A program made the position numbers and the translations under genes. From the NCBI RefSeq assembly GCF_019050325.1, contig NZ_VOMB01000006.1, positions 132,470 through 196,469 on the forward strand: a DNA stretch of 64,000 bases, given 5' to 3'. This DNA is from [Mycobacterium] fortunisiensis (lineage in GTDB: Bacteria; Actinomycetota; Actinomycetes; Mycobacteriales; Mycobacteriaceae). The number at the start of each line of letters is the position of its first letter. The first letter of the stretch is position 1. A model generated the notes under the pieces. It ran no database searches. It saw nothing but the letters and a program-made list of their open reading frames with translations, and was not told where the DNA came from. This document shows, piece by piece, positions 46,676-54,876 of the stretch.

Positions 46676-46898
46676 GTCCTTACCGGCCTCCGACTCTTCG
46701 ATCTCGCGACTGCGCGTCGGTGCGCATCGATTCTGCGGTGCTGCTGAGATTTTCTCCTCATCTCTTCTAGCAGCACTGTGCCGGGCTGGCTACCTGAGCC
46801 GGCCACGGCAAGGTCCCCATCGTACTGAGCCACCCTGAGACTGAGCCAGCCCCAACCCGGTGACGGAGTCGTCTCGATGTCATCTCGGTGTCGCCGGA

Positions 46899-48083
46899 TC
46901 AGCCCCCGGAATTCATCACATCGGCCCCGACCGGCACCGCGCAGTCGTCGGGGTCGTCGAGCCAGCCCTCGGGCAGCGACACCGACGCGGCCGAGCCCTG
47001 CCGTCCGCGCGGCCCGCCGGCCGCGGCCGGGAAGGGCACGTCCGGATCGAGCTGGTCGAGCAGTGCGTCGAGCTCGGACCGGGTCTTGACCAGGGCCAGC
47101 GCACGGCGCAGATCGGCGCCCGCCGGGAACCCGTGCAGGTACCAGGCCACGTGCTTGCGGATGTCGCGCATGCCCTTGTCCTCGCCGAAGTGCGCGCTGA
47201 GCAGCTCGCCGTGGCGCCGCACGATGTCGGCCACCTCGCCCAGGGTGGGCGGGGTGGCGGGCGGGCGGCCGGTGAACGCCGCGGAGAGCTCGGCGAACAG
47301 CCACGGGCGGCCCAGGCAGCCGCGACCGATCACGACGCCGTCGCACCCGGTCTCGGCCATCATCGCCAGCGCGTCGTCGGCCTCGAAGATGTCGCCGTTG
47401 CCCAGCACCGGAATGCTGGTGACGTGGGCCTTGAGCGCGGCGATCTGGTCCCAGTCGGCCGTGCCGGAGTAGCGCTGCGCCGCGGTCCGGGCGTGCAGCG
47501 CCACGGCCGCGGCACCTTCCTCGGCGGCGATCCGCCCGGCGTCCAGGTGGGTGTGGTGCGCCTCGTCGATACCGACCCGGAACTTCACCGTCACCGGTAT
47601 GTCGGTGCCTGCGACACCGCGCACTGCGGCCGCCACGATCTGGCCGAACAGCCGCCGCTTGTAGGGCAGGGCCGATCCGCCGCCGCGTTTGGTGACCTTG
47701 GGCACCGGGCAGCCGAAGTTCATGTCGATGTGATCGGCCATCCCCTCGTCGGCGATCATCTTGGCGGCCAAGTAGGTGGTGTCCGGGTCCACGGTGTACA
47801 GCTGCAGCGACCGGGGCGACTCGTCGGGCCCGAACGTCGTCATGTGCAGGGTGACCGGGTGCCGCTCGACCAGCGCCCGCGCGGTCACCATCTCGCAGAC
47901 GTACAGGCCGCTGACGGTACCGGCGCGGGCGATCTCGAGCTCGCGGCACAGCGTGCGGAACGCCACATTGGTCACGCCGGCCATCGGCGCGAGCACCACC
48001 GGGCTGGGCAATGCGAACGGCCCGATCCGCAGTGGGGATCGGGCCGGCGCTGCTGTTGCAGGGGGCTGGGCGGTCAGGGTCAT
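46899..48083 (-). CDS. dus: tRNA-dihydrouridine synthase
   Basis: 394-residue FMN enzyme reducing uridines in tRNA. Blocks: PVVLAPMAGVTNVAFRTLCRE, DMNFGCPVPKVTKRGGGSAL with the catalytic Cys, VTVKFRVGID, and GNGDIFEADDALAMMAETGCDGVVIGRG. DusB-type. ATG 48083 overlaps the desA1 stop by four bases (ATGA). The C-terminal 60 residues are a mycobacterial extension. Rv0823c position. Confidence 0.95.
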   Translation of the reverse strand: MTLTAQPPATAAPARSPLRIGPFALPSPVVLAPMAGVTNVAFRTLCRELEIARAGTVSGLYVCEMVTARALVERHPVTLHMTTFGPDESPRSLQLYTVDPDTTYLAAKMIADEGMADHIDMNFGCPVPKVTKRGGGSALPYKRRLFGQIVAAAVRGVAGTDIPVTVKFRVGIDEAHHTHLDAGRIAAEEGAAAVALHARTAAQRYSGTADWDQIAALKAHVTSIPVLGNGDIFEADDALAMMAETGCDGVVIGRGCLGRPWLFAELSAAFTGRPPATPPTLGEVADIVRRHGELLSAHFGEDKGMRDIRKHVAWYLHGFPAGADLRRALALVKTRSELDALLDQLDPDVPFPAAAGGPRGRQGSAASVSLPEGWLDDPDDCAVPVGADVMNSGG

Positions 48084-49087
48084 GAAGACGACGACGACAC
48101 CAGCAGGTTCTTCATGGCCTTCTTCTCGGCCATCTTGCGCTCGCGCTCGAGGCGGCGCTCCTTGGCGACCTCGAACTTGTCGCAGGCGTCCTCGAGCTCT
48201 TCGACGATGCGGCCGAGGTCGTCGCGCAGGCGTGCGCCCTCGCCGGTGAAGTCCTCACGCTCGAAGATGCGCCACTTGCGCAGGATGGGCATCACCACGT
48301 CGTCCAGGTGAATCCGCGGGTCGTAGACGCCGCCGACGGCGATGACGACGGCCTTGCGGCGGAAGTCGGGCACCGTGTAGCCGGGCATCTTGAAGTTGTC
48401 GAGAACCCGGTGCAGCGAGCCCATCGCTTGGTTGGGCGCGATGTCCAGGCCGGCCGCCGAGACGTCCCGGTAGAAGATCATGTGCAGGTTCTCGTCGGCG
48501 GAGACACGCTGCAGCAGCTGGTCGGCGATCGGGTCATCGCAGGCCTTGCCGGTGTTGCGGTGGCTGACGCGGGTGGCCAACTCCTGGAACGACACGTACA
48601 TCACCGAGTCGAACAGGCTCTCGGCGAACAGGTCGCCCTGCTGGTTCTGGCCGGGGGAGAAGCCGCGGGTGACCTGCTCGACGCGCAGCTCTTCCAGCTC
48701 GACGGGGTCGACGGCGCGGGTGACGACGAGGTAGTCGCGCAGGGCGATGCCATGTCGGTTTTCCTCGGCGGTCCAGCGGTTGACCCACTGGCCCCAGGCC
48801 CCGTCCATGCCCATGTTCATCGCGATCTCGCGGTGGTAGGAGGGCAGGTTGTCCTCGGTGAGGAGGTTCTGAATCATCGCGGTCTTGGCGACCTCGGACA
48901 GCTTGGACTGCTCGGGATCCCAGTCCTGGCCGCCGAGAGCGAAGTAGTTCTTGCCGTCCGACCACGGGATGAAGTCGTGCGGGTTCCAGTCCTTACGCAT
49001 CCGCATGTGGCGGTTGATGCTGGTCTCTACGACAGGCTCGAGTTCGTGCAGGAGCTGCAGGTCGGTGTATTCCCGCTGCTGCGTCAT
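48080..49087 (-). CDS. desA1: acyl-ACP desaturase DesA1
   Basis: 335-residue soluble di-iron desaturase, needed in mycobacteria for mycolic acid desaturation. The two iron-ligand motifs are EENRH (TAEENRHGIALRD) and DENLH (SADENLHMIFYRD). ATG 49087 is the family start (TQQREYTDLQLLHELEPVVE). The C-terminus ends in a Lys/Glu-rich helix. Co-transcribed with dus. Rv0824c position. Confidence 0.96.
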   Translation of the reverse strand: MTQQREYTDLQLLHELEPVVETSINRHMRMRKDWNPHDFIPWSDGKNYFALGGQDWDPEQSKLSEVAKTAMIQNLLTEDNLPSYHREIAMNMGMDGAWGQWVNRWTAEENRHGIALRDYLVVTRAVDPVELEELRVEQVTRGFSPGQNQQGDLFAESLFDSVMYVSFQELATRVSHRNTGKACDDPIADQLLQRVSADENLHMIFYRDVSAAGLDIAPNQAMGSLHRVLDNFKMPGYTVPDFRRKAVVIAVGGVYDPRIHLDDVVMPILRKWRIFEREDFTGEGARLRDDLGRIVEELEDACDKFEVAKERRLERERKMAEKKAMKNLLVSSSSS

Positions 49088-49121
49088 ATGCCCTCAACTC
49101 TCCTCACGTCCGCGGACGCTC

Positions 49122-49159
49122 AGTTATCTGTACCTGTTGGTAGCAGTCAATATATCTGT
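49122..49159 (-). promoter_or_regulatory. desA1 promoter with repeated ACAGATA
   Basis: On the minus strand TTGACT (49145-49150) and ATAACT (49122-49127) are spaced 17 bases apart, 35 bases before the desA1 start. ACAGATA occurs twice, at 49125-49131 and 49153-49159, bracketing the -35 element. The repeats are candidates for the known desaturase regulator MadR; the match to its site was not checked. Confidence 0.5.
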
Positions 49160-49279
49160 GTAACCCGGTGACATCAAGTTACTCTGGGGGTCCCACCACG
49201 AGCGCTGCGCCGCGCCCGAAACGCCGGTAGGATCCGCTCAATTATCCGTCGAATACCCACACTCGGAGGTTGGGCACAC

Positions 49280-49744
49280 GTGAAAAACTTCGTGCTCGGT
49301 GCCGGAACCGTTGCTGCCGCCGGTGCAGCAGTATCCCTGCTGTTCGGTGCCGGTGTCGCCGCGGCCGCTCCTAATGTCGCCGGCGAGACCTACGGGGACG
49401 CGGCGAGCGCGATGGAGGGGGCCGGCTACAGCGTCAAGGTGGCCGTCACCGTGGGCAGCAAGCTGTCCCAGGACGACTGCATCGTGACCAACACGTGGGA
49501 CGCCCCGTTCGTCCGCGACGGCGGGGGTTCGTACAACCACGCCAACGGCGAGGTCATGGTGGCGCTGAACTGCGACGGTGACCACGCCACCGCCAACCAT
49601 CCGGGTGCTTCGGTGGCCAGCCCGGCCGGCCGCGAGGCCAAGCAGGCCGAGGACCTGGAAGAGGCCAAGAAGGCCTACGCCGAACAGCAGGCCCAGCTGG
49701 CCCAAGAGGCCGAGCTCGCCGAGGTCAGCACCCCCGACGAGTAG
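49280..49744 (+). CDS. secreted PASTA-like protein, copy 1 of 3
   Basis: 154 residues. Signal peptide MKNFVLGAGTVAAAGAAVSL, cleaved after AAAA. The mature N-terminus PNVAGETYGDAASAMEGAGY followed by SVKVAVTVGSKL resembles a PASTA unit. Two conserved cysteines (DDCIVTN and LNCDGDH), then a helical Ala/Glu-rich tail ending STPDE. GTG 49280 follows GGAGGT. The next two genes are paralogues with the same plan. Function unknown; probably cell-wall or culture-filtrate protein. Confidence 0.75.
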   Translation: MKNFVLGAGTVAAAGAAVSLLFGAGVAAAAPNVAGETYGDAASAMEGAGYSVKVAVTVGSKLSQDDCIVTNTWDAPFVRDGGGSYNHANGEVMVALNCDGDHATANHPGASVASPAGREAKQAEDLEEAKKAYAEQQAQLAQEAELAEVSTPDE

Positions 49745-49877
49745 GCGTGCTCGTTCGGCCCGGTGACGCCCAGCGTTCACCCGCAATTCCCTTGTGAGCC
49801 ATCGGTTTTCATAATTTGCTCGGTAGCCTCGCCGACTGATGTTGCAGTTGCGCACAGTCGTGAGGAGTCGGGCGCCG

Positions 49878-50339
49878 ATGAACAAACTCGTCGTTTCCGG
49901 GGCGGGAGCAGTGATCGCTTTCGCCGCCGCCGGTCTGTTGGGGGCGGGTGCGGCGACCGCCGCACCCGACGTGGTGGGCGAGACATATGAAGATGCCGCG
50001 TCGGCAATCGAGGGTGACGGCGGGACGGCCAAGGTGGCGGTCACCGTCGGGAGCAAGTTGTCCAAGGACGACTGCGTGGTCACCCAGGTGTGGGACGCCC
50101 CGTTCGTCCGTGATGCCGGTGACGAGTACACCCACGCCGACGGTGAGGTGATGCTCTCCCTCAACTGCGACGGCGGTTTCGCCGAGGCAGACCACCCGGG
50201 GGCGTCGGTGGCCAGCCCGGCCGGCCGTGAGGCCAAGAAAGCCGCGGACAAGGAAGCCGCCGAGAAGGAGGCTGCCGCGCAGGCGGCGGCCGCCGCCGAG
50301 CAGGAAGAAATCGCCGAGGTCAGCACTCCCGACGAGTAA
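49878..50339 (+). CDS. secreted PASTA-like protein, copy 2 of 3
   Basis: 153 residues with signal MNKLVVSGAGAVIAFAAAGL. The mature part PDVVGETYEDAASAIEGDGG, VAVTVGSKLSKDDCVVTQVW and LNCDGGFAEADHPGASVASP aligns with copies 1 and 3; the tail is an Ala/Glu/Lys coiled-coil-like stretch ending STPDE. ATG 49878 is used, since the signal peptide starts there; upstream ATG 49839 adds unconserved residues. Function unknown. Confidence 0.75.
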   Translation: MNKLVVSGAGAVIAFAAAGLLGAGAATAAPDVVGETYEDAASAIEGDGGTAKVAVTVGSKLSKDDCVVTQVWDAPFVRDAGDEYTHADGEVMLSLNCDGGFAEADHPGASVASPAGREAKKAADKEAAEKEAAAQAAAAAEQEEIAEVSTPDE

Positions 50340-50494
50340 GAGTTTCGGCTCGTCAACCGTTCTGACAGCTAGAATTCAGGTAGCTCCCCGGAGTCCGTGG
50401 CATGGGCCGCGGGCCGTGGGGCGACTGAAAAGGCACTCCGAAAGCGCTGCCGCCCCACACCGGGAGAGATCACCGGACGGGGAAGGTCGGCCAG

Positions 50495-50932
50495 ATGAAG
50501 ATCGCGATCGGGTTCGGAGCTGTTGTCGGTGCGTCAGCCGCGGGGTGCGCCCTCGCGATCCTCGGCGCAGGCGCTGCCCAGGCGGCGCCGGATGTGGTCG
50601 GTGAGACATACGGCGACGCGGCCGCCGCCATCGAGGGCGGCGGCGGCACCGTCCACGTGGCGGTCAGCGTGGGCAGTCGGTTGCCGCGGGACGAGTGCGT
50701 GGTCACCAACGCATGGACCGTCCGCCAGTTGGTGCCGATGACCACCGACACGTACTACGAGTACGACGAAGGGGTCACCCAGCTGGCGCTCAACTGCGAG
50801 GGCGACCACGCCACCGCGGACCATCCGGGAGCCTCGGTGGCCAGCCCGGAGGGCCGTGAGGCCAAGGCCGCTGCCGAACAGGCCGAAGCCGAGCAGCAGG
50901 GCATCGTCGAGGCCAGCACGCCCGACGAGTAG
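50495..50932 (+). CDS. secreted PASTA-like protein, copy 3 of 3
   Basis: 145 residues, signal MKIAIGFGAVVGASAAGCAL, mature PDVVGETYGDAAAAIEGGGG, VAVSVGSRLPRDECVVTNAW, LNCEGDHATADHPGASVASP and the same STPDE ending. The tail is shorter than in copies 1 and 2, and there is an insertion in the middle (MTTDTYYEYDEG). Each copy has its own intergenic region of 130-155 bases, so they are probably separately transcribed duplicates. Confidence 0.75.
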   Translation: MKIAIGFGAVVGASAAGCALAILGAGAAQAAPDVVGETYGDAAAAIEGGGGTVHVAVSVGSRLPRDECVVTNAWTVRQLVPMTTDTYYEYDEGVTQLALNCEGDHATADHPGASVASPEGREAKAAAEQAEAEQQGIVEASTPDE

Positions 50933-50937
50933 AGCGG

Positions 50938-51522
50938 TCAGTAGCTGCCGATCCGGCCGAGCAGCATGTCGACGCAGTAGTCGATGAACTGCTCGCGGGT
51001 GGCCGGCAACCTGTCATCGAGGTAGGCGGTGAACAGCGCGGTCAGCGCACCGATCAGGCTGGTCGCCACCATGGCCTGACGTACCGGGTCAGCGATGCGG
51101 GTCAGTTTGCGCTGCACCAGGTTGATGAAGTTGGGCATCCACTCCGCGCCCGAGCGGGTGAGCACCGGTTCGGATTCTGGGGCCAGTAGCAGCACGCGGC
51201 CCCGGGTGGGGTCGTCGACCATCAGGGCGACGAACTGTTCCACCGCGTCGCGCGGGGTGACGGCCGTGGTCAGGGCCGACATCGCCCGGGTGCAGACGTC
51301 GTCATACACCGCCCGGACGAAGGCGTCGCGATCGGCGAAGCTCTCGTAGAAGTACCGTTCGGTGAGTTCGGCCGCCCGGCACACCGCACGCACCGTCAGG
51401 GTGGACCCGTCGGCGTTGCCCAGCAACGCCACCCCCGCAGCGATCAGCTCGTCACGGCGTCGGGCCGCACGTTCCGGCAGCGGAACGCCCGACCATCGGC
51501 CGCGTCGTTGACCGGATGGCAC
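50938..51522 (-). CDS. TetR family transcriptional regulator
   Basis: 194-residue TetR repressor: HTH region DELIAAGVALLGNADGSTLT and VRAVCRAAELTERYFYESFADRD. C-terminal ligand domain without recognised family. GTG 51522 is the start consistent with the HTH. It is convergent with the third PASTA-like gene (five bases). Target unknown. Confidence 0.88.
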   Translation of the reverse strand: MPSGQRRGRWSGVPLPERAARRRDELIAAGVALLGNADGSTLTVRAVCRAAELTERYFYESFADRDAFVRAVYDDVCTRAMSALTTAVTPRDAVEQFVALMVDDPTRGRVLLLAPESEPVLTRSGAEWMPNFINLVQRKLTRIADPVRQAMVATSLIGALTALFTAYLDDRLPATREQFIDYCVDMLLGRIGSY

Positions 51523-51680
51523 ATGTACTCCTAAGCGTCAATGACAACGTAGGTGGTCCCAGCTGATTCAAGACCATCGTCCTGCCGCCGAAGTGCACCC
51601 GTGACACAAGATACGTCTGAGACATACCCGCTGACCAGCGCATCCGCAGCGGTCGGCGTGTTCTTGGCGGGGTCCGACGC

Positions 51681-52037
51681 TCAGCGCCCGACCAGTGCGC
51701 TGTACTGCGGGCAGTAGACCTTGACCGCGCCCCAAACCAGGTGTGCCGCTTGGTGTTTGTCGATGCCGGCCTTGTTCATCAGCTGGCTGATGATGCCGCG
51801 CACCGTGCGGGCGGGCTCGATCTTGCCCTTCTCGACCGCGTCGCAGACACCACGGCCCACCGTGCCGGCCTCCTCGGCCGAGTTGGTGGGGATGCCCAGG
51901 TCCTTGACGATTGTGAAGAACTGGTCATCCTGCACGCTGGCCTGCGCCGGAGCCACCCCGAACACCGCGTGCGCCGCGAGTGCGGCCGCACCGATCGCGG
52001 TGGCCGCCGACCGTGTGCTCAAGCGCCGGTGCTTCAT
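51681..52037 (-). CDS. secreted DUF732 protein
   Basis: 118 residues: signal peptide MKHRRLSTRSAATAIGAAAL with likely cleavage after AQA, then the DUF732 domain: DDQFFTIVKDLGIPTNSAEE, GRGVCDAVEKGKIEPARTV, HLVWGAVKVYCPQYSALV with the conserved pair of cysteines. DUF732 proteins are small exported mycobacterial proteins of unknown role. ATG 52037 follows GGAGTACC; the long upstream extension is antisense shadow. Confidence 0.85.
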   Translation of the reverse strand: MKHRRLSTRSAATAIGAAALAAHAVFGVAPAQASVQDDQFFTIVKDLGIPTNSAEEAGTVGRGVCDAVEKGKIEPARTVRGIISQLMNKAGIDKHQAAHLVWGAVKVYCPQYSALVGR

Positions 52038-52191
52038 TCGGGTACTCCTTCGGTGAAACGTCCCGTCCACGATAAACATCGCCGGCCGCTGCCGCCCCGG
52101 CATGTGATCGAAGACCCGCTGTGAGATCGCTGTAGCCGACGGGCTACGCAGCCGAAATCGGTCGGCAATCGTGGTGGCCCAGGCTGACGCC

Positions 52192-52557
52192 ATGACGACC
52201 ATCTATGACCAGATCGGCGGCGCCGAGGCACTCGAGACCGTCGTCGACGATTTCTATCGTCGGGTGCTGGCCGACGATCAGCTGTCCGGATTCTTCGCCG
52301 GAACCAACATGGCCCGGCTCAAGGGCAAGCAGGTGGAGTTCTTCGCCGCCGCGCTCGGCGGGCCGGTCGAGTACCGCGGCGCCCCGATGCGCCAGGTCCA
52401 TCAGGGCCGGGGCATCACCATGCACCACTTCAACCTGGTGGCCCAGCACCTGGGGGACAGCCTGGCCCGGGCCGGCGTCGCCGACGAACTCGTCGGGCAG
52501 ATCATCGCCGCGATCACCCCGCTGGCCGACGAGATCGCCACCGCGCGCACCGCGTAG
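52192..52557 (+). CDS. glbN: group I truncated haemoglobin
   Basis: 121-residue 2-on-2 globin: [40 protein letters not shown] with the distal Tyr (B10) in FYRR, proximal His in [10 protein letters not shown]. In mycobacteria HbN detoxifies nitric oxide using oxygen. ATG 52192 begins the domain. The typical pre-A helix of M. tuberculosis HbN is absent. Confidence 0.92.
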   Translation: MTTIYDQIGGAEALETVVDDFYRRVLADDQLSGFFAGTNMARLKGKQVEFFAAALGGPVEYRGAPMRQVHQGRGITMHHFNLVAQHLGDSLARAGVADELVGQIIAAITPLADEIATARTA

Positions 52558-52585
52558 CCGGCGCCAGATCGCGACCGCCGCAACC

Positions 52586-52609
52586 AAAAACACCGCCTTG
52601 CGGCGGTGT
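52586..52609 (-). terminator. intrinsic terminator of tRNA-Lys
   Basis: On the minus strand ACACCGCC, loop of four, GGCGGTGT, then five T residues; it starts directly after the tRNA 3' end. A true rho-independent terminator by sequence. Confidence 0.8.
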
Positions 52610-52610
52610 G

Positions 52611-52686
52611 TGGTGCCCCCACCAGGGCTCGAACCTGGGACCTGCGGATTAAAAGTCCGTAGCTCTACCAACTGAGCTATAGGGGC
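52611..52686 (-). tRNA. tRNA-Lys (TTT)
   Basis: Acceptor GCCCCTA pairs with TGGGGGC; D-arm AGCTCAGTTGGTAGAGC; anticodon loop CTTTTAA; T-arm with GGTTCGAGCC. Encoded CCA at the end (52611-52613). Confidence 0.95.
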
Positions 52687-52821
52687 GCGAAGAGACAGGG
52701 TACAAGATGACGGGTTTTTGTGTTGCGACCACCGGGTTTGAGGATTTGGGCATCTGTACCCTAAGCTATGCAAGCTCCCAACGAACGAGGTTGATGAGTA
52801 CCCCGGAGAGATTCGGATCAG

Positions 52822-52894
52822 GCCCCCATCGTCTAGTGGCCTAGGACGCCGCCCTTTCACGGCGGTAGCACGGGTTCGAATCCCGTTGGGGGTA
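52822..52894 (+). tRNA. tRNA-Glu (TTC)
   Basis: Acceptor GCCCCCA with TGGGGGT; ATCGTCTAGTGGCCTAGGAC D-arm region; anticodon loop CTTTCAC; T-loop GGTTCGAATCC. No encoded CCA. Confidence 0.95.
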
Positions 52895-52929
52895 CGCACC
52901 GCGGCAACGCGGAGCACGCAGGAAAGCAA

Positions 52930-53006
52930 GGCCCTGTGGCGCAGTTGGTTAGCGCGCCGCCCTGTCACGGCGGAGGTCGCGGGTTCGAGTCCCGTCAGGG
53001 TCGCCA
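52930..53006 (+). tRNA. tRNA-Asp (GTC)
   Basis: Acceptor GGCCCTG with CAGGGTC; D-arm GCGCAGTTGGTTAGCGC; anticodon loop CTGTCAC; T-loop GGTTCGAGTCC; encoded CCA. Confidence 0.95.
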
Positions 53007-53045
53007 TCACGGCGAGGCACTTCGGTCTAAGGCCGACGGCCTTCC

Positions 53046-53122
53046 GGCCAGGTAGCTCAGTTGGTACGAGCGTCCGCCTGAAAAGCGGAAGGTCGCCGGT
53101 TCGATCCCGGCCCTGGCCACCA
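53046..53122 (+). tRNA. tRNA-Phe (GAA), integration site
   Basis: Acceptor GGCCAGG with CCTGGCC; D-arm AGCTCAGTTGGTACGAGC; anticodon loop CTGAAAA; T-loop GGTTCGATCCC; encoded CCA. An integrase gene begins 24 bases after its 3' end, so the 3' half of this tRNA is the likely attachment site. Confidence 0.95.
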
Positions 53123-53145
53123 CGTTCTACCTGCATAGACACGGG

Positions 53146-54315
53146 TCATGCACTCGGTTGTCGGTTTGATTCGTCCGGTTCTTGTCCGGTCTTCGGTGTG
53201 TGAATCTCAGTTGCGTGAAGCTGATCGAGGTTGGTTGCCACCTGATCCAGCTCGTCGGAGTAGAGGTCGCTGTAGATGTTCGCGGTGACCGTCGGCGTCG
53301 AGTGGCCCATCGTTTTCTGTACGTATCTCAGGTCTGCCCCCGATTTTCTGGCGAGGCTCGCATAGGTGTGGCGGAGATCATGAATGGTCAGTGGGGTCAG
53401 AGCGGTCTTCTTGAGGGCCTTGTTCCAGTGCGTGTGCCGACGCCAGTTGTTGGAGCGCAGCATCGCTCCGTTGGGTGAGGTGACTGCGGGCTCGTCCGGC
53501 GCTCGGCCGCTGATCCGCCCTTTGAAGATGTCGACGACGACTTGCGGCAGCGGGATCGTTCGGATGCCGGCTCGGGTTTTCGGAGGGCCGACGACGATGT
53601 GGCCCTCCACTTCTGGCGCCGCCCTTCGGACATAGAGGCGTCGGGCGACGAGGTCGACGTCCTTGACGCGGAGGCCGACGAGTTCGGACCAACGCAGGCC
53701 GGTATAGGCGAGGATGGTCACAACGTCGCCCTGATCCCCGCATGCCCTGGCGAGCGTCTGGACCTCCTGCGCCGTCAGGTAGCGGTGGCGCTCCCGCTCG
53801 GGAATGCGGCCCGCTGAGACGCCCAGGGCGGGGTTGCGGTGGATGCGGCCATCCTGGTGCGCCACGTCGAGAATCGAACGCAGGAGCCGCAACGTGGACA
53901 CTTTCGCCCACGGCCCGACTGTCAATCCGCCAACGAACGCCTGGACGTCGGCGCGGGTGATTTCGTCGACCGGCACATGGCCGAACCGCGGCGCTATGCG
54001 CAGTTCCCAATGCTGGGTGTAGCCGCTCCACGTCTTCGGCGACACCGCCGGTTTCTTGGAGCCGGAAAATTGGGTCCAGATCCGGTTCAGCGGTGTGCGG
54101 CCGAGGCGTGGGTCGAACCGGCGGGCGCCAAGCGCGGCCTCGTTGTCGCGTTCGGATTTGAACGCCTTCGCCTCGCGGAGCGTCGGGAACGTCGCCGACG
54201 TTTCTACCCAGCCCGATGCCGCGTCAGGATCACGGATCAAGTAGCGGACTTGGTAGCGAGGCTCCCCGGCTGCGTTGAGCCGCTTTCGGATGCCGCGAGG
54301 CGTGTTGCCGGCCAT
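53146..54315 (-). CDS. int: tyrosine recombinase (integrase)
   Basis: 389-residue phage/AICE-type integrase. N-terminal AP2-like arm-binding region (GEPRYQVRYLIRDPDAASGW), SAM-like core-binding domain (PKTWSGYTQHWELRIAPRFG) and catalytic domain with the R-H-R-H-Y pattern: Arg in YTGLRWSEL, HDLRHTYAS, MGHSTPTV and Tyr in NIYSDLY. Its stop faces tRNA-Phe, 24 bases away, as usual for elements integrated in tRNA genes. Start overlaps the xis stop by one base. Confidence 0.95.
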   Translation of the reverse strand: MAGNTPRGIRKRLNAAGEPRYQVRYLIRDPDAASGWVETSATFPTLREAKAFKSERDNEAALGARRFDPRLGRTPLNRIWTQFSGSKKPAVSPKTWSGYTQHWELRIAPRFGHVPVDEITRADVQAFVGGLTVGPWAKVSTLRLLRSILDVAHQDGRIHRNPALGVSAGRIPERERHRYLTAQEVQTLARACGDQGDVVTILAYTGLRWSELVGLRVKDVDLVARRLYVRRAAPEVEGHIVVGPPKTRAGIRTIPLPQVVVDIFKGRISGRAPDEPAVTSPNGAMLRSNNWRRHTHWNKALKKTALTPLTIHDLRHTYASLARKSGADLRYVQKTMGHSTPTVTANIYSDLYSDELDQVATNLDQLHATEIHTPKTGQEPDESNRQPSA

Positions 54316-54551
54316 TACCGACGCACCTGCTTCAGCCAGGACCGGACTTCGGCGCAGTCCCAGCGGCGCACCCGCTCGGACAGCGTGTAGCAGGGCGGGC
54401 CAATCTGCTCGCCGGTCGTTTCGCGGATTGCCGCCCAGCGGTTGAGGGTCGCGGCTGAGACGCCGAGTAGCGCTGACACCTGATCTGCGGTCAGCAACTC
54501 AGGAAAGTTGCCTGCGGCGACGAGAGTCTCCCGGAGGCCGTGAGTGACCAT
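54315..54551 (-). CDS. xis: excisionase / helix-turn-helix protein
   Basis: 78 residues with a MerR-like winged helix-turn-helix: LLTADQVSALLGVSAATLNRW then PPCYTLSERVRRWDCAEVRSWL. Located directly upstream of int and overlapping it by one base, the standard Xis position in AICEs; it would bend att DNA to favour excision. ATG 54551. Confidence 0.85.
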   Translation of the reverse strand: MVTHGLRETLVAAGNFPELLTADQVSALLGVSAATLNRWAAIRETTGEQIGPPCYTLSERVRRWDCAEVRSWLKQVRR

Positions 54552-54555
54552 CGCT

Positions 54556-54876
54556 TCACCTCGCTGTGCGAATCGAGTCGAACCAGGCGCGGGTGCGCGG
54601 CAATCCAGCGTCGGCGTCGGACTGACCTCCGGTGACTCCCCAGAGGTCGAATGCCCACCGCTCCAGCGCGGAGTTCGTTGTTTCGCCGCAGCGCTGGATT
54701 TCTGCGTCGTCGCCGAGGATCAGGGCGGTGCCGATGACTTCCCCGCACGACCAGATGCGCCGGTACTGGTCCCATCCGTCTCTGCGGACGAGGTTGGCGC
54801 GCTGCATCAGATCATCGGCATGCCGGGCCACTTGATCCTGGTCGGGTGGCTCGAAGACGGCCCAGGTGTCAGTCAT
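54556..54876 (-). CDS. hypothetical protein of the element (106 aa)
   Basis: 106-residue protein starting MTDTWAVFEPPDQDQVARHA, acidic, Trp-rich (RIWSCGEVIGTALIL, LERWAFDLWGV). ATG 54876 is preferred because GGGAGGGA lies about eight bases upstream; the reading frame extends to 54942 without a good site. It overlaps the 3' end of the FtsK-like gene by eight bases and ends four bases before xis, so it belongs to the same operon. No family recognised; it stands where a replication gene is found in other AICEs but is far too small to be one. Confidence 0.6.
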   Translation of the reverse strand: MTDTWAVFEPPDQDQVARHADDLMQRANLVRRDGWDQYRRIWSCGEVIGTALILGDDAEIQRCGETTNSALERWAFDLWGVTGGQSDADAGLPRTRAWFDSIRTAR

